64,000 nt of DNA, taken from Anastrepha obliqua (taxonomy: Eukaryota; Arthropoda; Insecta; Diptera; Tephritidae). A program made the translations under genes and the position numbers. Where the stretch lies: assembly GCF_027943255.1 (NCBI RefSeq), contig NC_072895.1, positions 37,236,001-37,300,000 of the forward strand. Reading direction: 5' to 3'. Below the pieces are notes generated by a model. That model was not told the origin of the DNA. It did no database searches and saw nothing but the letters and a program-made list of their open reading frames with translations. Within the stretch, counting starts at the first letter, position 1. Every line of letters begins with the position of its first letter. Below, one piece after another: positions 46,601-58,381 of this stretch.

Positions 46601-48600
46601 ATTAATTATAGAAGAAAACAACTGACAAATTAAATAAATCGTAAATGGACAAAACCAATTGACAAAACAAAAGGAAAGAAAAACACCTAAAATTAAAAAT
46701 TAATAAAAATAATTATTGTATTGTAAAGTAAACGATGAAATAAGTAAATTGTTGTTATTGAATGTATTTGTATAGAAAACTATTATGATGATGAATTATA
46801 ATAATAAATAAATAATTATAAATAATAATTATTGTTCAGAAAAAATAAAGCGCATCAGCAATGTGTTTCATTATATTTTACCAGATGCTACCCGTGGCCT
46901 CGCCGGAAAAGTGTTTTTATTCAGCATTACAAAATTAGTGCCACCGCTTTTTTGTCTAACAAACATTCTTCTTACCTTTAGAAATATAGATTCAACTCAA
47001 TCTGCGTCAGCAAGAACTTTGAAAGACCTTTTCTATTATATTTTTTCAGATTTTTAAGCGACCATCAAAATCTTATTAAATTATCTAAGTTATTGAGAAG
47101 AGTTTGCTTTTTCTTTTGCCTAAGCTTCTGGCAGCAAGAAATACAGGGATGTAGTGCAGGTTGAAAAGAGGAGCATCCAAAACTGTTAAAAAGAGACGGG
47201 AAACGGGAGTGGGTAAGCTCCGAGTGTTGTAAGCATTGATGGGCTCACTTTTTAATTCCTGTTTGCAAGAGTGGAAATCAAATAGCTAAGTAGGGAGTTC
47301 ATCCGGTTACTTACTCTCTGTCTAACTGGTCACAGTTGAACGAATTTCCACATGTATTGTCAACATCCCGACAAAATGTAACTCGCTATAAAATCGCATT
47401 CCAAACAAATTTTTAGAAATTCTAAGTTTGTGGAAATTTTTTAATTTTTATATAAAGTTGGAAACTAGAATTTATATGGTTTTTGTAAGATAAATTTTGT
47501 AAAAAGTAAAGAACATTCAAAAAGGAAAAAGAAAAATAGTCAAATTTAGTCAAGCAGTTGATATGCCATCATTTGCGGCGAGATGTCGTTTGTCACAACT
47601 GAGGCGCAATGCCCATTTTGTCTTGAAAGTGCCAAGATGTCTGAATATGTTTAGAGTGATTTGGTCATCATTGCAAAGCTTAAACATTAGATATTTGACT
47701 ACCGGAACTCTTTCAAAATTCATCAGTGCGGCTGAGCAGTTTGAGCTAGGGGCATATTTTGAGATAAAATAAACGTTTTGGGTCACATCACTCTGCAGCT
47801 CTGCTATACTTTATTTTCAGCTTACCCATAAATTTAATGATGCAAAATAGGAAACACGTAGTAAAAAATCGTAAATATAACACTTTGGTCCAAATTTTAA
47901 CTTTAAGAGGAAAATAATCGAGTCCATTAACCAACATCAAAAAAAATGGGCAAATTCGTGCTTAAATCCTTAAAATCAAATATCTCGAAAACAATCAAAC
48001 TTTGGACATCACGTCAACTAACTAACTAGAACTAATCAGAAATGAACAGCGCACATTTTACTAAAATTTAAAAGGTCACTAAGACGAGCGAAATTTTAAT
48101 CATAACGTATAAATAGTGGACTTGGTTTTTATGTGATCAAGGGAGCAATATATCCACCAAATTTGGACGAGTTTTCTTAAGTCGTTATCCAGATACACAC
48201 ATTTACCAAAAAGTAGGCGTGGCACCGCTCATTTTTCCAATTCTTATTTGCGAAGTATTTATTTTATTGGGTTCATAATTTGTATCAAAATTGTGTAATT
48301 TTGCCTTATTTATATTTTTTGCTTTTTTTAAATTAGCACTATGGAGGAGAAGGGCGTAGGTATTCTTTGATTTGGCCTATTTTCAATACCAACCTACTTG
48401 AGACACTTCATTACCGTTTCATTAAAGTATTTTAATTTTAGCTCGAGTTATCGTACGCACGGCAGACGGTGAGACAGGACATAGCTAAATCGACTGCTCA
48501 TTATTCTGAGCCTTGTGGTGCCTACTCGTGTACATGCGTGCAACCAAGGGGGGATTTGGGGTTCACGAAATCACTTTATGACTCTATTCCAAATCGAATT
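43642..48600. other. No gene recognised; A-rich segment 45240-46870
   Basis: The + strand of 45240-46870 is rich in A and AAATAAA-type strings and ends near AAAAAATAAAGCGC at 46840. It might be a distal 3' UTR. 47550-47790 is open on both strands, without recognisable homology. Confidence 0.4.
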
Positions 48601-48603
48601 TTT

Positions 48604-49253
48604 GAAGCAATGTTGTTGTTGTTGTAGCAGCAATACCAAGCCCTGTCAGTGTAGAGTATATCACCGGTCGTCTTCGTCTAACTCATCTAAAGGTAGGCCC
48701 AGGAAACTAGCTGTTTTGACAGGTTGGGTCCAGAGGGAGAGGGGTGTTAGATAAGTGGGTTTGAAAAGGTGGTTAGTGTCGTGCGGGGTGCCTTCACATG
48801 CCGGACATATGTTTAGTATGCCGGGGTCAATTCTGGATATGTAGGAGTTTAACCTGCTACAATATCCAGAACGTAATTGTGCCAAGGTTACGCGGGACTG
48901 GATCTCTTCATCTGCTGTAGATGGTGGTTGGACTCCCATTACGTCGGGAGGTTAAGTAGGTGGTGATGGCTCGCGATGAATGTCTTTTATTGTCTGTTTA
49001 ATGACTGTCTGGTCCGGTAGATGTCTGTTCGTTTTGTCCTGGATCTCGTCGGCGTAATTGAGGAGGTATCTCCTGACGTGCCTAGGAGGGGGCTCTGGCT
49101 CAAGCCGGTGTCTGCAAGGGTGAAACCTGCGGTAGCACCCAAGCAGATACTGTTTGCTGAGTAGTTTACTGTGCTCCTTTAGCGAGAGCATCTGTGCTTC
49201 GTTGTGAAGTTGTTGAAGAGGGGTTATCAGGAGGCAACTCTTGGCTGTCCGAA
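48604..49253 (-). pseudogene. Jockey-like LINE 3' end, deleted
   Basis: Minus strand reads LSLKEHSKLLSKQYLLGCYR, PEPPPRHVRRYLLNYADEI, then after a deletion GVQPPSTADEE, VTLAQLRSGYCSRLNSYISR, NICPACEGTPHDTNHLF and LSLWTQPVKTASFLGLPLDE. The 3' end reads GGTATTGCTGCTACAACAAC. Same family as 60436-61172. The CPAC...H motif is a zinc-knuckle-like tail. Confidence 0.85.
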
Positions 49254-49345
49254 AATTTCATTCCCATGGCAGCCGGTTCTACGTTACCGGAATAACTCGG
49301 GGTTTTCCCGAAAAGAGATTAATAAATAAAAAAAAATAACAGCTT
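49254..49345 (+). repeat. SINE variant: family head with a different tail
   Basis: CATTCCCATGGCAGCCGGTT and CTACGTTACCGGAATAACTC match the head of the structured SINEs. What follows is a new hairpin, CGGGGTTTTCCCG, and an AATAAATAAAAAAAA tail instead of the CAA tail. It abuts the LINE at 48604-49253. Confidence 0.6.
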
Positions 49346-51176
49346 ACAACCAAAATGTCTTTTTATCTTACCAATTTTTCTCTGCGGCCTTAATCAAGTG
49401 AATCAATGATCAATTGTCCAGATAAAGTAGGTTTTAATTTATAACTACCATCGTCTTAAAACGTAATTAAATTATTGGCAAAAACAGTTTTCTTTTTTTT
49501 TTGAGGACTCTGAAAAGAAATTTGAGACAAAAACAAATGAAAATACTCGTAAATGGCCTTAATCAAGCCAGAGGGGAGTGTATTTAGGAAGCACAATGTC
49601 ACGTGATTGGATTTAGTTCACTTCCATTAAAATTTTTTCTAGTTGGTGTTTTATTATAATTTTTTTTTAGAACATTGAGAGAATTTTGTTGTTTTTTTTT
49701 TTAAATCAATTCGCGGCTAGTGTTATTACAAGAATGAATCTCCCAAAAGTGCACTGTGGTAAAAGATCGAAATCCTTCGCTGCGGCAGCTCAACGCCCAT
49801 AAAGGAGCTCTTTGGCATTGTGCTGTACTCGGAAATCATTAAAAGCAATTAGAAAACCGGAAATTCATAGGCCGTGAATGGGCCTGTGATGACAGACCCG
49901 CTAACTATATGGGCTTCCTCTTAAAGAAGGAACTAACAGCTAAGCAACTAACTGGTGGAAATTCGGAAGAATTTGCGGAAATGCTTTAGCCGAGTCAAGA
50001 ACTCTGGCTCATAATTTACTTGCACCTCCCATGCAATAACACAGATAGCGCAAGCAAAAAAAAACAAACAAATCAAAGGGCAGACATCGAATCATGGATG
50101 CATTTCTGTGGCGAAATGAAAAGTGCTAGCCGTAGTGAGCTTCGGGAATCGTTGACCTTTGTTCCTGTTGGCCAGCTTGTAGTCTTAAAAAGCCCAACAC
50201 ACAGTAAAATCCCTCAGAAAAGGAGTCCCTCGAGCTCTTTCCTTGCGAGCAAAAAGCGCATCTGTTGCACCAAAATACTTCCGATCTATAAGCGTACCAC
50301 CATTTCCGCTGAAGAGTTTAGAAAAACTTGTTGAAATCTGGCTGAAAGCTGGATAGCTCTTTAGAGGGCTCTTTTACAGGGCGAACCACTTCAAGAAAGA
50401 AGAGTCGGCAAAAAGTCTTAGCGGAGTTTGTGGATTTTATGAGGATTTTTGGCACTCTTAACTTGGGCAGAAGCACTGAGTCACTAAGACATTGAGGTGC
50501 TCCGCCCAATATTGAACTTTTTGTATATTTGGGACAGGATTCCTAGTGCTACGCTTATTAGCAGTACTGCATCTATGCCACGTGAAAACTATTTTAGCCC
50601 AATATATTAGCCCCTTTACTTTCATGCCTAAACAAAGACAAGGAAACACTCGGAATATATTCCAAAATTAATCTGAAATTTGCTAGCCCTAATCAGGGAT
50701 ACATTGAAAAAAAATATTGAGCCATGGTTTCTATCTTGCATCTTCAACACCAGTATGTATGTATGTGACGCTCTTTCAATCGAAAATCATTTAACTATAA
50801 GAAACGTAACTCACCGAATCTTCGAGTCCGTATATTGTTCAAAAGCTTCAAACCCTTTCTCAATGGGAGGAAAAGTCGGAACTTCATAACGTAAATATAT
50901 TGGCAGTTTGATAGAAGGCGATGTAAACCAATCTTCAGATCGTTTACAATTACTATTTCACGGATTTCTGCGTCCCTTATCCCTTGAACGTTTGCTTAAG
51001 GTCACTTTCATTGTAGTTATAAGCAGGTAAAAGAAAGAATCGATTTTGTCAGGAGGTCCTAATTTTGCTCATCTCTATTTACAGACCCATGAGTTTTAGT
51101 TATTAAGTAGATTCAACACTGATAGGCTTCGACGGCAAGTAGGCTAGCAATACCTTTGAAGTGAGCCAGGTATTAG
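49346..51176. other. No gene recognised
   Basis: A GC-richer patch at 49760-50330 has short frames but no domain I recognise. It could be another old retroelement. Confidence 0.4.
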
Positions 51177-51185
51177 ACAGCACTT

Positions 51186-51304
51186 CGTTCCCACGACAGT
51201 TGGTTCTACGTTACCAGAATGATTCGGATTTACATCCGGCCAAGGACTGTCACTTCAGCAGCATTATTCATAAATGAATGGGGCATGTTTATGCTGATAC
51301 AATA
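51186..51304 (+). mobile_element. Structured SINE copy 7
   Basis: ACAGCACTT duplicated at 51177-51185 and 51305-51313. Sense orientation, with GGTTCTACGTTACC, GACTGTCACTTCAGCAGC and a degraded CAATAA tail. Confidence 0.88.
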
Positions 51305-51330
51305 ACAGCACTTTATAAGACAAAGTTCTG

Positions 51331-51471
51331 TTCTTGTTCCCACGACAGTCGGTTCTACGTAACCGGAACGACCCTGAATTATATCCGGCCAAGGATTGTC
51401 ATTTCAGCGGCATTCCTCGCACATGCACGGGGAATGTTTATGCTGCTACAGCAACAACGACAACAACAAGG
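51331..51471 (+). mobile_element. Structured SINE copy 8
   Basis: AAGTTCTG (51323-51330) and AAGTTCAG (51472-51479) flank it, 7 of 8 matching. It has the full head, the TATATCCGG half of hairpin 2, hairpin 3 (CATTCCTCG...ACGGGGAATG) and a CAACAACAACAAG tail. Only 26 bases from copy 7, same orientation. Confidence 0.85.
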
Positions 51472-51991
51472 AAGTTCAGAAAATATATAGCAAACCAACA
51501 AGAAGACATTATCCAAGACTACTTTCACCTCGCTTCAGTGGTGCATTTGAATGGCCAGCCCTTTATCTTATTCCCGAACAGTAATGAAGATCCGTCTCTT
51601 CGCAACCTCTGTACAACTGGATCTCTGTTACGCAAGCTGAGCATACAGTTTTGATCCTCCACCGAGCTAGCTTCGAATCGTCACATCCGTGAACGTATCG
51701 ACAATCGTACGAAAAAAAATGATACGTGAATTGTATTATCTGCATGGGATGATTGCATACAAATACAAGCGGATCGTAATGTCTTCTCAATTCACAATGT
51801 TTTTTAAGTTGTACTGCTTTTTGGGTTGCATTTTTTGCTTACAATAAATATGGAATTGTCAAAACAGTTTAAAAAAATACTTCAAATAAGCGAAACCTAA
51901 AATATAATGATTTTCTTTTCCTAATTCGGTTCAAGTGATAGCGAAGAATATATAAAATAATAACCAAAAGCATTTTATAAACCATTCATTA

Positions 51992-52293
51992 AATAAATAA
52001 TTGGCGGGTACTCTTCTGTCAGGTGTTTGGCCGCGCTCCTCCTCCTGGCGTGCGTCTTGATGTTGTTCCACAAATGGAGAGACCTACAGTTTCAAGCCGT
52101 CTCCGAACGGGAGATATTTTTTATGAAGAGCTTTTTGATGGCAGAACTTCGCTCAGAGGTTTGCCACTGCCTGCTGAGGGGCGGCCAATTTTAGAAAAAA
52201 CTTTTTATCATTTTGCTGTTTCATGCACGAAGATTCGAACCTATGCCATCCCGAATGGTAGTCACGCACCAATTCATTCGGCTACGACGACCG
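51992..52293 (-). mobile_element. tRNA-derived SINE, near full-length
   Basis: TTCATTA duplicated at 51985-51991 and 52294-52300. Reverse complement has the tRNA-like head with GGTTCGAATCT intact, then the body, and ends CGCCAATTATTTATTTA. It differs from the 17293 copy by scattered substitutions. Confidence 0.88.
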
Positions 52294-52781
52294 TTCATTA
52301 CATATTTTAAAAACGTTTTTTTAGTTTCATTTCGTTTGCGAAAGTGCAACAGTCTGCGAAATAATGCCGTCTGTTCTGCAACTCCGTTTGCTTCGCGCTC
52401 AATTTTTCATAATTAGTCTTGCAATAACAAAATTTTCATTTATTTACAATAATTTTAGTTAACTTCATTTTTTCTGTATTTATTGTGTCTGTCTATCTAT
52501 ATTTTTACCGAGTATCGTTCTTTTAAATTTTTGACCCGCAATCGAATTCAATTTTGTGAGCAAATACCAAACATGTGAAATACAGCACTCATACGTTTTT
52601 GTGTGTGTCTCAACACGAAATATGAAAATTTCAGTAACGTGTTGTACGTACACGGAGGAGACGATATGTCTTGGCGGTCTATTCAGCGTAGAAAGCCCTC
52701 TAAATCCTCTCTATTGGTGTCTGCTTTTGTGGCTGATTGCCTCCTCGGCCCATGTTGGGAGGCGCCTGCGTTTTTGGTACA

Positions 52782-53130
52782 TTAGCGATGTATAATAGGA
52801 CCGCAGATGTTTCCATCGCAATTCATAGTCACATTATAGCCAAAGTTTACCCCGTAGTGGTTCCGGAAAAACATGTTTAGTGGCGCAGTTGGTTTTTGAG
52901 CAGGCCCCGATAGGCCGCAAGGTACGCTATTCCCACTCGAACTTATAGTCACTATGGGATTTCGTCCCAGCTGCATCTTACTTAATTGCAAAAAGTTTTG
53001 TACTGACGACATCGGAATATATTTCAAGGCTTGAGCGGGTTTCAAAGAAACAGATGCAGTCACCGTATTAATCTGATAGCAGTTTATCACCCCTTCATAT
53101 TGAGGTAACATAATATCGCATCCCGCAGTC
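52782..53130 (-). CDS. Unidentified open reading frame, minus strand
   Basis: An open frame of at least 109 codons (Met at 53111; open a little further upstream, reading TAGCDIMLPQYEG) ends at TAA at 52782-52784. It is less AT-biased than its surroundings and includes KPAQALKYIPMSSVQNFLQL, LGRNPIVTISSSGNSV and NMFFRNHYGVNFGYNV, with five Cys. I do not recognise the family. It follows directly on a minus-strand RTE-like LINE scrap (53155-53350), so it may be DNA carried with or joined to that element, a fragment of a host gene, or chance. Confidence 0.3.
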
Positions 53131-53154
53131 AGTCGACGAAGAGTGCATGAACTG

Positions 53155-53350
53155 CATCATTTTACTTTATCTGTTCCTCAACCCTATGTATATGTCGTCG
53201 TAAAGCTCATACAGCTCGTTGTTTCATCGCCTACGATACTCGTCGTCGCTAACATTCAAAGGCCCAAACTCATCGGATATTGTCATCGTCCAAGCTTCTG
53301 TGCCATAGATAAGATGGGCATGATGAGAGCCTTGTAAAATGTTAGTTTTA
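53155..53350 (-). pseudogene. RTE-like LINE scrap
   Basis: Minus strand, in mixed frames: LQGSHHAHLIYGTEAWTMTI, SDEFGPLNVSDDEYRRR, then NELYELYDDIY. Same family as 8852-9825, with a deletion after SDE. Confidence 0.75.
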
Positions 53351-54195
53351 GCTAATTGCTTTAAAAATGAAGATATGCGCATACAAAAATAATCAATTAA
53401 ACAACTCAATGGATTCATTCATAAAATTTTCAAAGATCATATAAAAGTTTATTTCTTATACGAATTTGTGGCCGCCGATATGTCAAAAGATTAAAGCTGC
53501 TTCGAACTATCTTTGAAAGACAGGTTATTAGTTGCGAAATTTTAGTTCTGTACAACCAGCGAAGACAAGCTCGGCCATTTACCTTTTACCAACACATACG
53601 CAATACAACTGTACAAGCGCGCGAGCACTTACTGTTATATGTATGTATGTAAATATACTCGCACATACTCGAAGTGCAGCGAAGAATTTGCTTAAAAGGT
53701 AGGGAAATTAATTAAATCTGACATGAAAAGAGATCACATAAAGAGGAAATAAGCTTTATTTAACGTACACAAACACCGAAATATTGAAATCATTAAAAGG
53801 CCAGCAAGCGTGCCCATGAGTGGGTGGAATCCAGCTTTTCGTACCCAATGGCTGGATTCCAAAGGAACAAAGCATAAAATTAATGAATGTGAGAATAAAT
53901 TGCAACTCATTCTAATTCTTTCCCAAAAGGTAGTCTTTGCTATCAAAGCAACAGATGAACGCTATCGATCGACTGACTTATTTGGATTTACACCCATGAA
54001 CATAAGCGTGGTTTTTTCGGATGTAATTCTAGTCAGAGTTTTTTCAAATACAACGAACGTAAACGTAAAACACTAATAGAGTGTTTCTTATTTTTCAACT
54101 TTCGTAAAGTAGCCACGTCAGCTCGGCATTCGATTCTATCACCTACTCGTAAATAACGAACGCGTAATTTTTTTTTTAATTTTTTTAGATTGAGT
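53351..54195. other. No gene recognised
   Basis: The frame at 53810-54076 and its antisense are open but without homology that I can name. ATGT repeat at 53638-53651. Confidence 0.4.
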
Positions 54196-54240
54196 TTAAG
54201 GGGCCGCTACTATGCGTCAGTAGCTAAACACTTGAATTAG
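54196..54240. repeat. Possible single end of a TTAA-GGGG element
   Basis: TTAAGGGGCCGCTACTATGC looks like the start of another TTAA element, but no matching right end is visible. Confidence 0.3.
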
Positions 54241-54661
54241 TTATATAAACGTGATAAAAATCCTCAAGATAATACCTTTTTAAACTTTTTTCATTTGGTG
54301 ATAGCGAGCCCTAAATATTATTACAAAAATGCTAAAAAAATACTCCAGCGATTTCGTCATTCTGCTGACTCATATCAAGTGAAATTTTTTTTATATTGCT
54401 TTTTTTTTTGCTTTGCAATGAAATGTTGCCTCTATAAGAGTTAATAAAAATCACAAAATATTATCTTCTTAGAATATAGTTTGGAGGTACGCCCAGCCTG
54501 TTCATATTTCGAAATGATATTATATAATATAATAATTTCGGCATTAAAGTAAAGTAATAATAAATAATAAAATACAACTTATCCCTGAGTCTCATTTGAT
54601 GTCGCAAAATACATCAACAACACTAAATGGCGTTAAAAGTTACCTTTCGGAGGGCTATGTT

Positions 54662-54843
54662 TTAAGGGGACAGATGCCTATGAAATTTTGAAACAAAAAG
54701 TTTTTTTTCATAAAATGTTAATATAATCCTTTAAGAATATGTCAAAAAATTTGAGAACGTAAATTTAAGTATTTCTTATAATATAGATCGTCAACCGTGG
54801 CGACTCTCTTCTTTGCATTTGGAAAACTTACTTATGTAAGTAT
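54662..54843. repeat. TTAA element D, partial copy
   Basis: TTAA at 54662 then GGGGACAGATGCCTATGAAA, ATATAATCCTTTAAGAATAT, AACGTAAATTTAAGTATTTC and GATCGTCAACCGTG. This is the reverse complement order of 58895-59041 in the full copy. The mariner at 54845 abuts the far side. Confidence 0.8.
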
Positions 54844-54844
54844 A

Positions 54845-56010
54845 CGAGGGTTGTTTTTTACTTTGCACTATGTGAAAAGAGTTGTAATTCTATCATTTTA
54901 TCAAAGAGTTTGGTACTTTTAACATAAATTTACTTACGAGCTTTATTTGTTCTTTTTCAGTGAATTGAAAATTTCATCTCACCCAGAAGGAAATGGAACT
55001 AACTCGTGAAAATTTTCCTCCGATCATTTATTATAATTTTCGATCTATGCATTGTTCAATTAACTTTTTACTTTTGGCATTGAAGCACCATATTAAGCCA
55101 CTGTGCAACAAGTTCCAACGTAGCCGTCGATCCTTGCAGGCTGAATTTCGTGAAGTTCGTCCAAAACCGGTTGTCAGACACAATCGATGCTTTGCGTCAA
55201 TTGATAATGCAAGATCGTCATGTGACATAGCGGGACGTCCTTGGGCTTTAGTGCGACCAACAAACATTCATTATTGCATAAACCTTTGGTCGTCAAGAAA
55301 ATTTGGTTTCCTTGGATACCGCCTACTTTGACAGTCGCGCATCTCGGTTCGATTGGTGTAAAGAAATGTTGAAGAAATTCAGCCGCAGTGGTTCAAAGCA
55401 CGTCTGTGACATCGTAGCAGGTGACGAACCAGAGATCTATGCATATGAGCCAGAAACAAAACAGCCATCGACTGTATGGGCGTTCTAATACGAACTTAAT
55501 CCAACAAAAGTGGTTCGCAGAAGAAGTACCTCAATGCAAATGGTCGCCTGTTTTTTCTGAAAGTCTAGTCATGTTGCAACTGCACCACTAGAGAAACTTA
55601 AAAGTGGTGCTCAACCATTTTTTTGCCAGAAATTTTCGGAGATTCTTGGAAAACTAACCGCCGAAGACGAATCATCACCCAGACAATGGGAGCTCTCACG
55701 CATCGGCTCACAGATGGATGAGTACTCACAGATGGAATTACGGACCGGATTTGGCACCTACTGATTTCTTTTTGCTCCCGAACATCAAAAATAAAACGCG
55801 AGGACAACATTTTTCACCGTCTGAAGACGCTGTTGAAGCCTTTAAACAGTTCGCTTTGGAGGTACCCAAAGTGGCAAAAATGCTTGGAAAATTGGTTCAA
55901 GCGAGTGCAAAGGTGTATTGACTTCCACGGCGAATATTTTGAAAATCAATAAAGCCATTTTCATTATTACCTAATCATAATTGGACGCAAAATATAAATG
56001 GCAACCCTCC
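54845..56010 (+). mobile_element. Mariner element with broken transposase
   Basis: Inverted ends CGAGGGTTGTTTTTTACTTT and TAAATGGCAACCCTCC, with TA at 54843-54844 and 56011-56012. The transposase starts at ATG 54993 (MELTRENFPPIIYYNFRSMH) and ends near 55952 (KCIDFHGEYFENQ). Between lie FQRSRRSLQAEFREVRPKPV, DWCKEMLKKFSRSGSKHVCD, AGDEPEIYAYEPETKQPSTV (first Asp region kept) and YGPDLAPTDFFLLPNIKNK (third Asp region kept). The HHDN region is lost. Several frameshifts and stops, so inactive. Confidence 0.9.
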
Positions 56011-56012
56011 TA

Positions 56013-57938
56013 TGTAACTATGAAGTAAACTTTTTGATTTTAGATTATAAATAATACCTTGACATACTTTTTCTTAAATTTTTTCCTGCGTCTGTGAAAA
56101 ACAAACGCCTTTCGATTACCTTATGATGAAATTTAGAATTTTTCAAGTCGACACCAGTCGTGGACTTTTACGCATTTTCCTAAAACAAAATTTTTTAATT
56201 ATAATTTTGTTGCCCCGTTAAATATGTTTTCTTGAGCTTTTAGGTCGAATTTAAAAGTAAAACTTGCATTTCATAATGTTTTTAAATTGTTATGAACAAT
56301 TTTTAAATAGTAAACAACATCAGAAAGCTCAAATATTCCAATCTAAAAAATTTGACGCAGGTTTTTAAGATACAAAATTTTAAATTCTTCAATTCTGAGT
56401 GGCAAAAAAAAAATTTTAATCTGAACAGTTTGAATATAAGTCAGTATCAAGTTAAATTCTTGATATCCTTGTATTTGTGACTTGATTTTTAATTATTAAA
56501 TAAAACCACGTTTTTAGATTTTTCAATTCACATATTCAAATTTTTTGTTCACCACTTGAATTATTTCTGAATTTTTACAAATTAATTTTTTTAAATTTTT
56601 CCAAATTTATTTTTCTGAATTTATTGAAAACTGCCTTAGTTTTAGTACATTTTTTCCGACCAGTTTCTCGGGTTGAGTTGTAGCTTTCACGTGAGGAATA
56701 TTGTTTGTGGGTGCGTGCGCATGTTGTTGGTAGTTTATTGGGGGTGTCAACTAATATAATAAGTCATACATTCATAACGTTTTTTTGAATACTTTTTCTT
56801 TAAATTTAAATTGATACATATTCGTAATTGCTAATTGAGTCAAGTGTGAAATATTTTGGTAATCCTTTGGTCCGCTTGAGAGCAAAATAGTTTTCTTCCT
56901 TCGTTCGCTGATAGATTGCTCACAGTGAATATGCACGTACTTTTGTATGGATATGCTCATCTACATACTTAAATAGAAAATAAATGCGCATACATGCACA
57001 TGGCTATGCTTGCTTACACACATACAAATGTGTCTACATACACACGTACATTGCTTTTTGCCTGAGGCTTAAAATCAGAGGACCATACAAATGAAAACGT
57101 TCACTTTCGTTTGCAACAGCTGAGTGCCCCCAACAAAATAAAAGTTTGTGGGTTGGTTGCTGTAACTTGCCCCTTCTTTTTAGTTATGCTCTAAAGCTTA
57201 AGTATGGCAATATTGAGTAGCTGCGTATACAGGATTTGCCCAGCATCAAATAATTTATAGGCACAATGTTAAAGTTAAAGCTGGGAAAGCACAGCGAAGA
57301 GAAAGAGGAGTAACTGTAGCGTAAATGTTTCTTACATTGGCGAAACGAGCTTTTTACCCCAAAATCGTGTTAAGATGGAATTGGTTTGCATGCCTTCATA
57401 TACGCACCATATTCCACCCCATGCATAATGCCACCCAGCGCCAACGATCGGAGCGTTGTCGTCGGCACTTGTATACTCCGACACGCATGTAAAAGTTTTA
57501 CTGCGAACAGCGGCTCAGAAACAAGCCGACTGCCGTGGAGGACAGGTGTTTTGGTCGCTGTTGAAGTTCAAGTAGTGTTCGTTCCGAAAATTATAGTGAC
57601 ACGGTATGGCATAGCACGTGGCATTGCCAAGGGAGGGCCGAAAGGAGCTGCCAGACGCACGCTTCAAAAACGTTTTGCACGCAATTTACTCATAATTATT
57701 CGCATTCGGTAATCGCCTGTACGATACGAATATGTGATTATTTTGAACTATGGTCGATGTGTCGGTATGAGTATACACTCGCGCATGTTTGTGCACAATA
57801 TATGTTCGTTTCCCACACGTACGTACGTACCAGCTCATGTATGTATGTATGTGCATAGGCTTATAAAGTGCGGCGTTAAAATTGTTTTGTGTCCGTTGGT
57901 AAACATATCGCGCGCAACTCGGCAACTCGGCACAAAGG
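56013..57938. other. No gene recognised; GC-richer 57385-57720
   Basis: 57386-57712 is open for 108 codons and GC-rich, but lacks recognisable homology. It could be regulatory DNA or 5' sequence upstream of the promoter candidate at 57939. Confidence 0.4.
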
Positions 57939-57967
57939 CATAAAAGCGGCCGCTGTGGGAATCAGTT
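57939..57967 (+). promoter_or_regulatory. Candidate insect core promoter (TATA-like + initiator)
   Basis: CATAAAAGCGGC at 57939-57950 is followed by ATCAGTT at 57961-57967, a match to the insect initiator TCAGTY with A+1 at 57964. Spacing is about 25, slightly short of the usual 28-31. No clear coding exon follows: an ATG at 58003 reaches a stop after eight codons. Confidence 0.35.
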
Positions 57968-58332
57968 TACGCGAAAGCATACAAGGAAATATTTGCACTC
58001 CCATGAAACTCATCACGCGGCCTCTTTAACTACGCCAAAATAAGCTTCAGCTATTGTGGCAATTTAACACCGAGTGAAATAATTATAATCGAAATAGTAG
58101 TGTTTATTCAAAATTTAGGAAAAAATCAATAAACATTTTTATAAGCCATATAGTTTTGGTAAATAAAAAAATGCACGAAATATTGCAATATTTGCAATTT
58201 TCATAATAGTGATTGATTATTGTTAAGTGAACTAATCCCAAGGAGTTAAATTAATAAATCACTTAAATTAATAAAATATATAAAACAAAAATATAAGTAT
58301 AATGCGCATGCAAACACATACAGCGATGATAA

Positions 58333-58381
58333 ATAATAAATAAATAAATAATTGGCGCCTAAACTTTTCTTAGGTGTTTAA
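58333..58381 (-). repeat. tRNA-derived SINE 3' end, left half of a split copy
   Basis: AAATAAATAATTGGCGCCTA and TTAGGTGTTTAA are the reverse complement of the SINE 3' end. The other part lies at 59042-59120 (AGAGCTCCTTTACCACAAAC, CTTGATATTG). Element D inserted between them. Confidence 0.65.

Noticed and set aside
47550..47790. Open frames on both strands
   Set aside because: No homology recognised and overlapping antisense frames; not enough to call a gene.
51334..51654. Plus-strand frame reading into a CAA tract
   Set aside because: It is a structured SINE read through its tail, not a protein gene.
57386..57712. 108-codon open frame in a GC-richer patch
   Set aside because: No recognisable motif, no splice context, and its length is within chance for this composition.
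58003..58029. Short ATG start MKLITRPL after the promoter candidate
   Set aside because: Stops after eight codons and has no donor site nearby.
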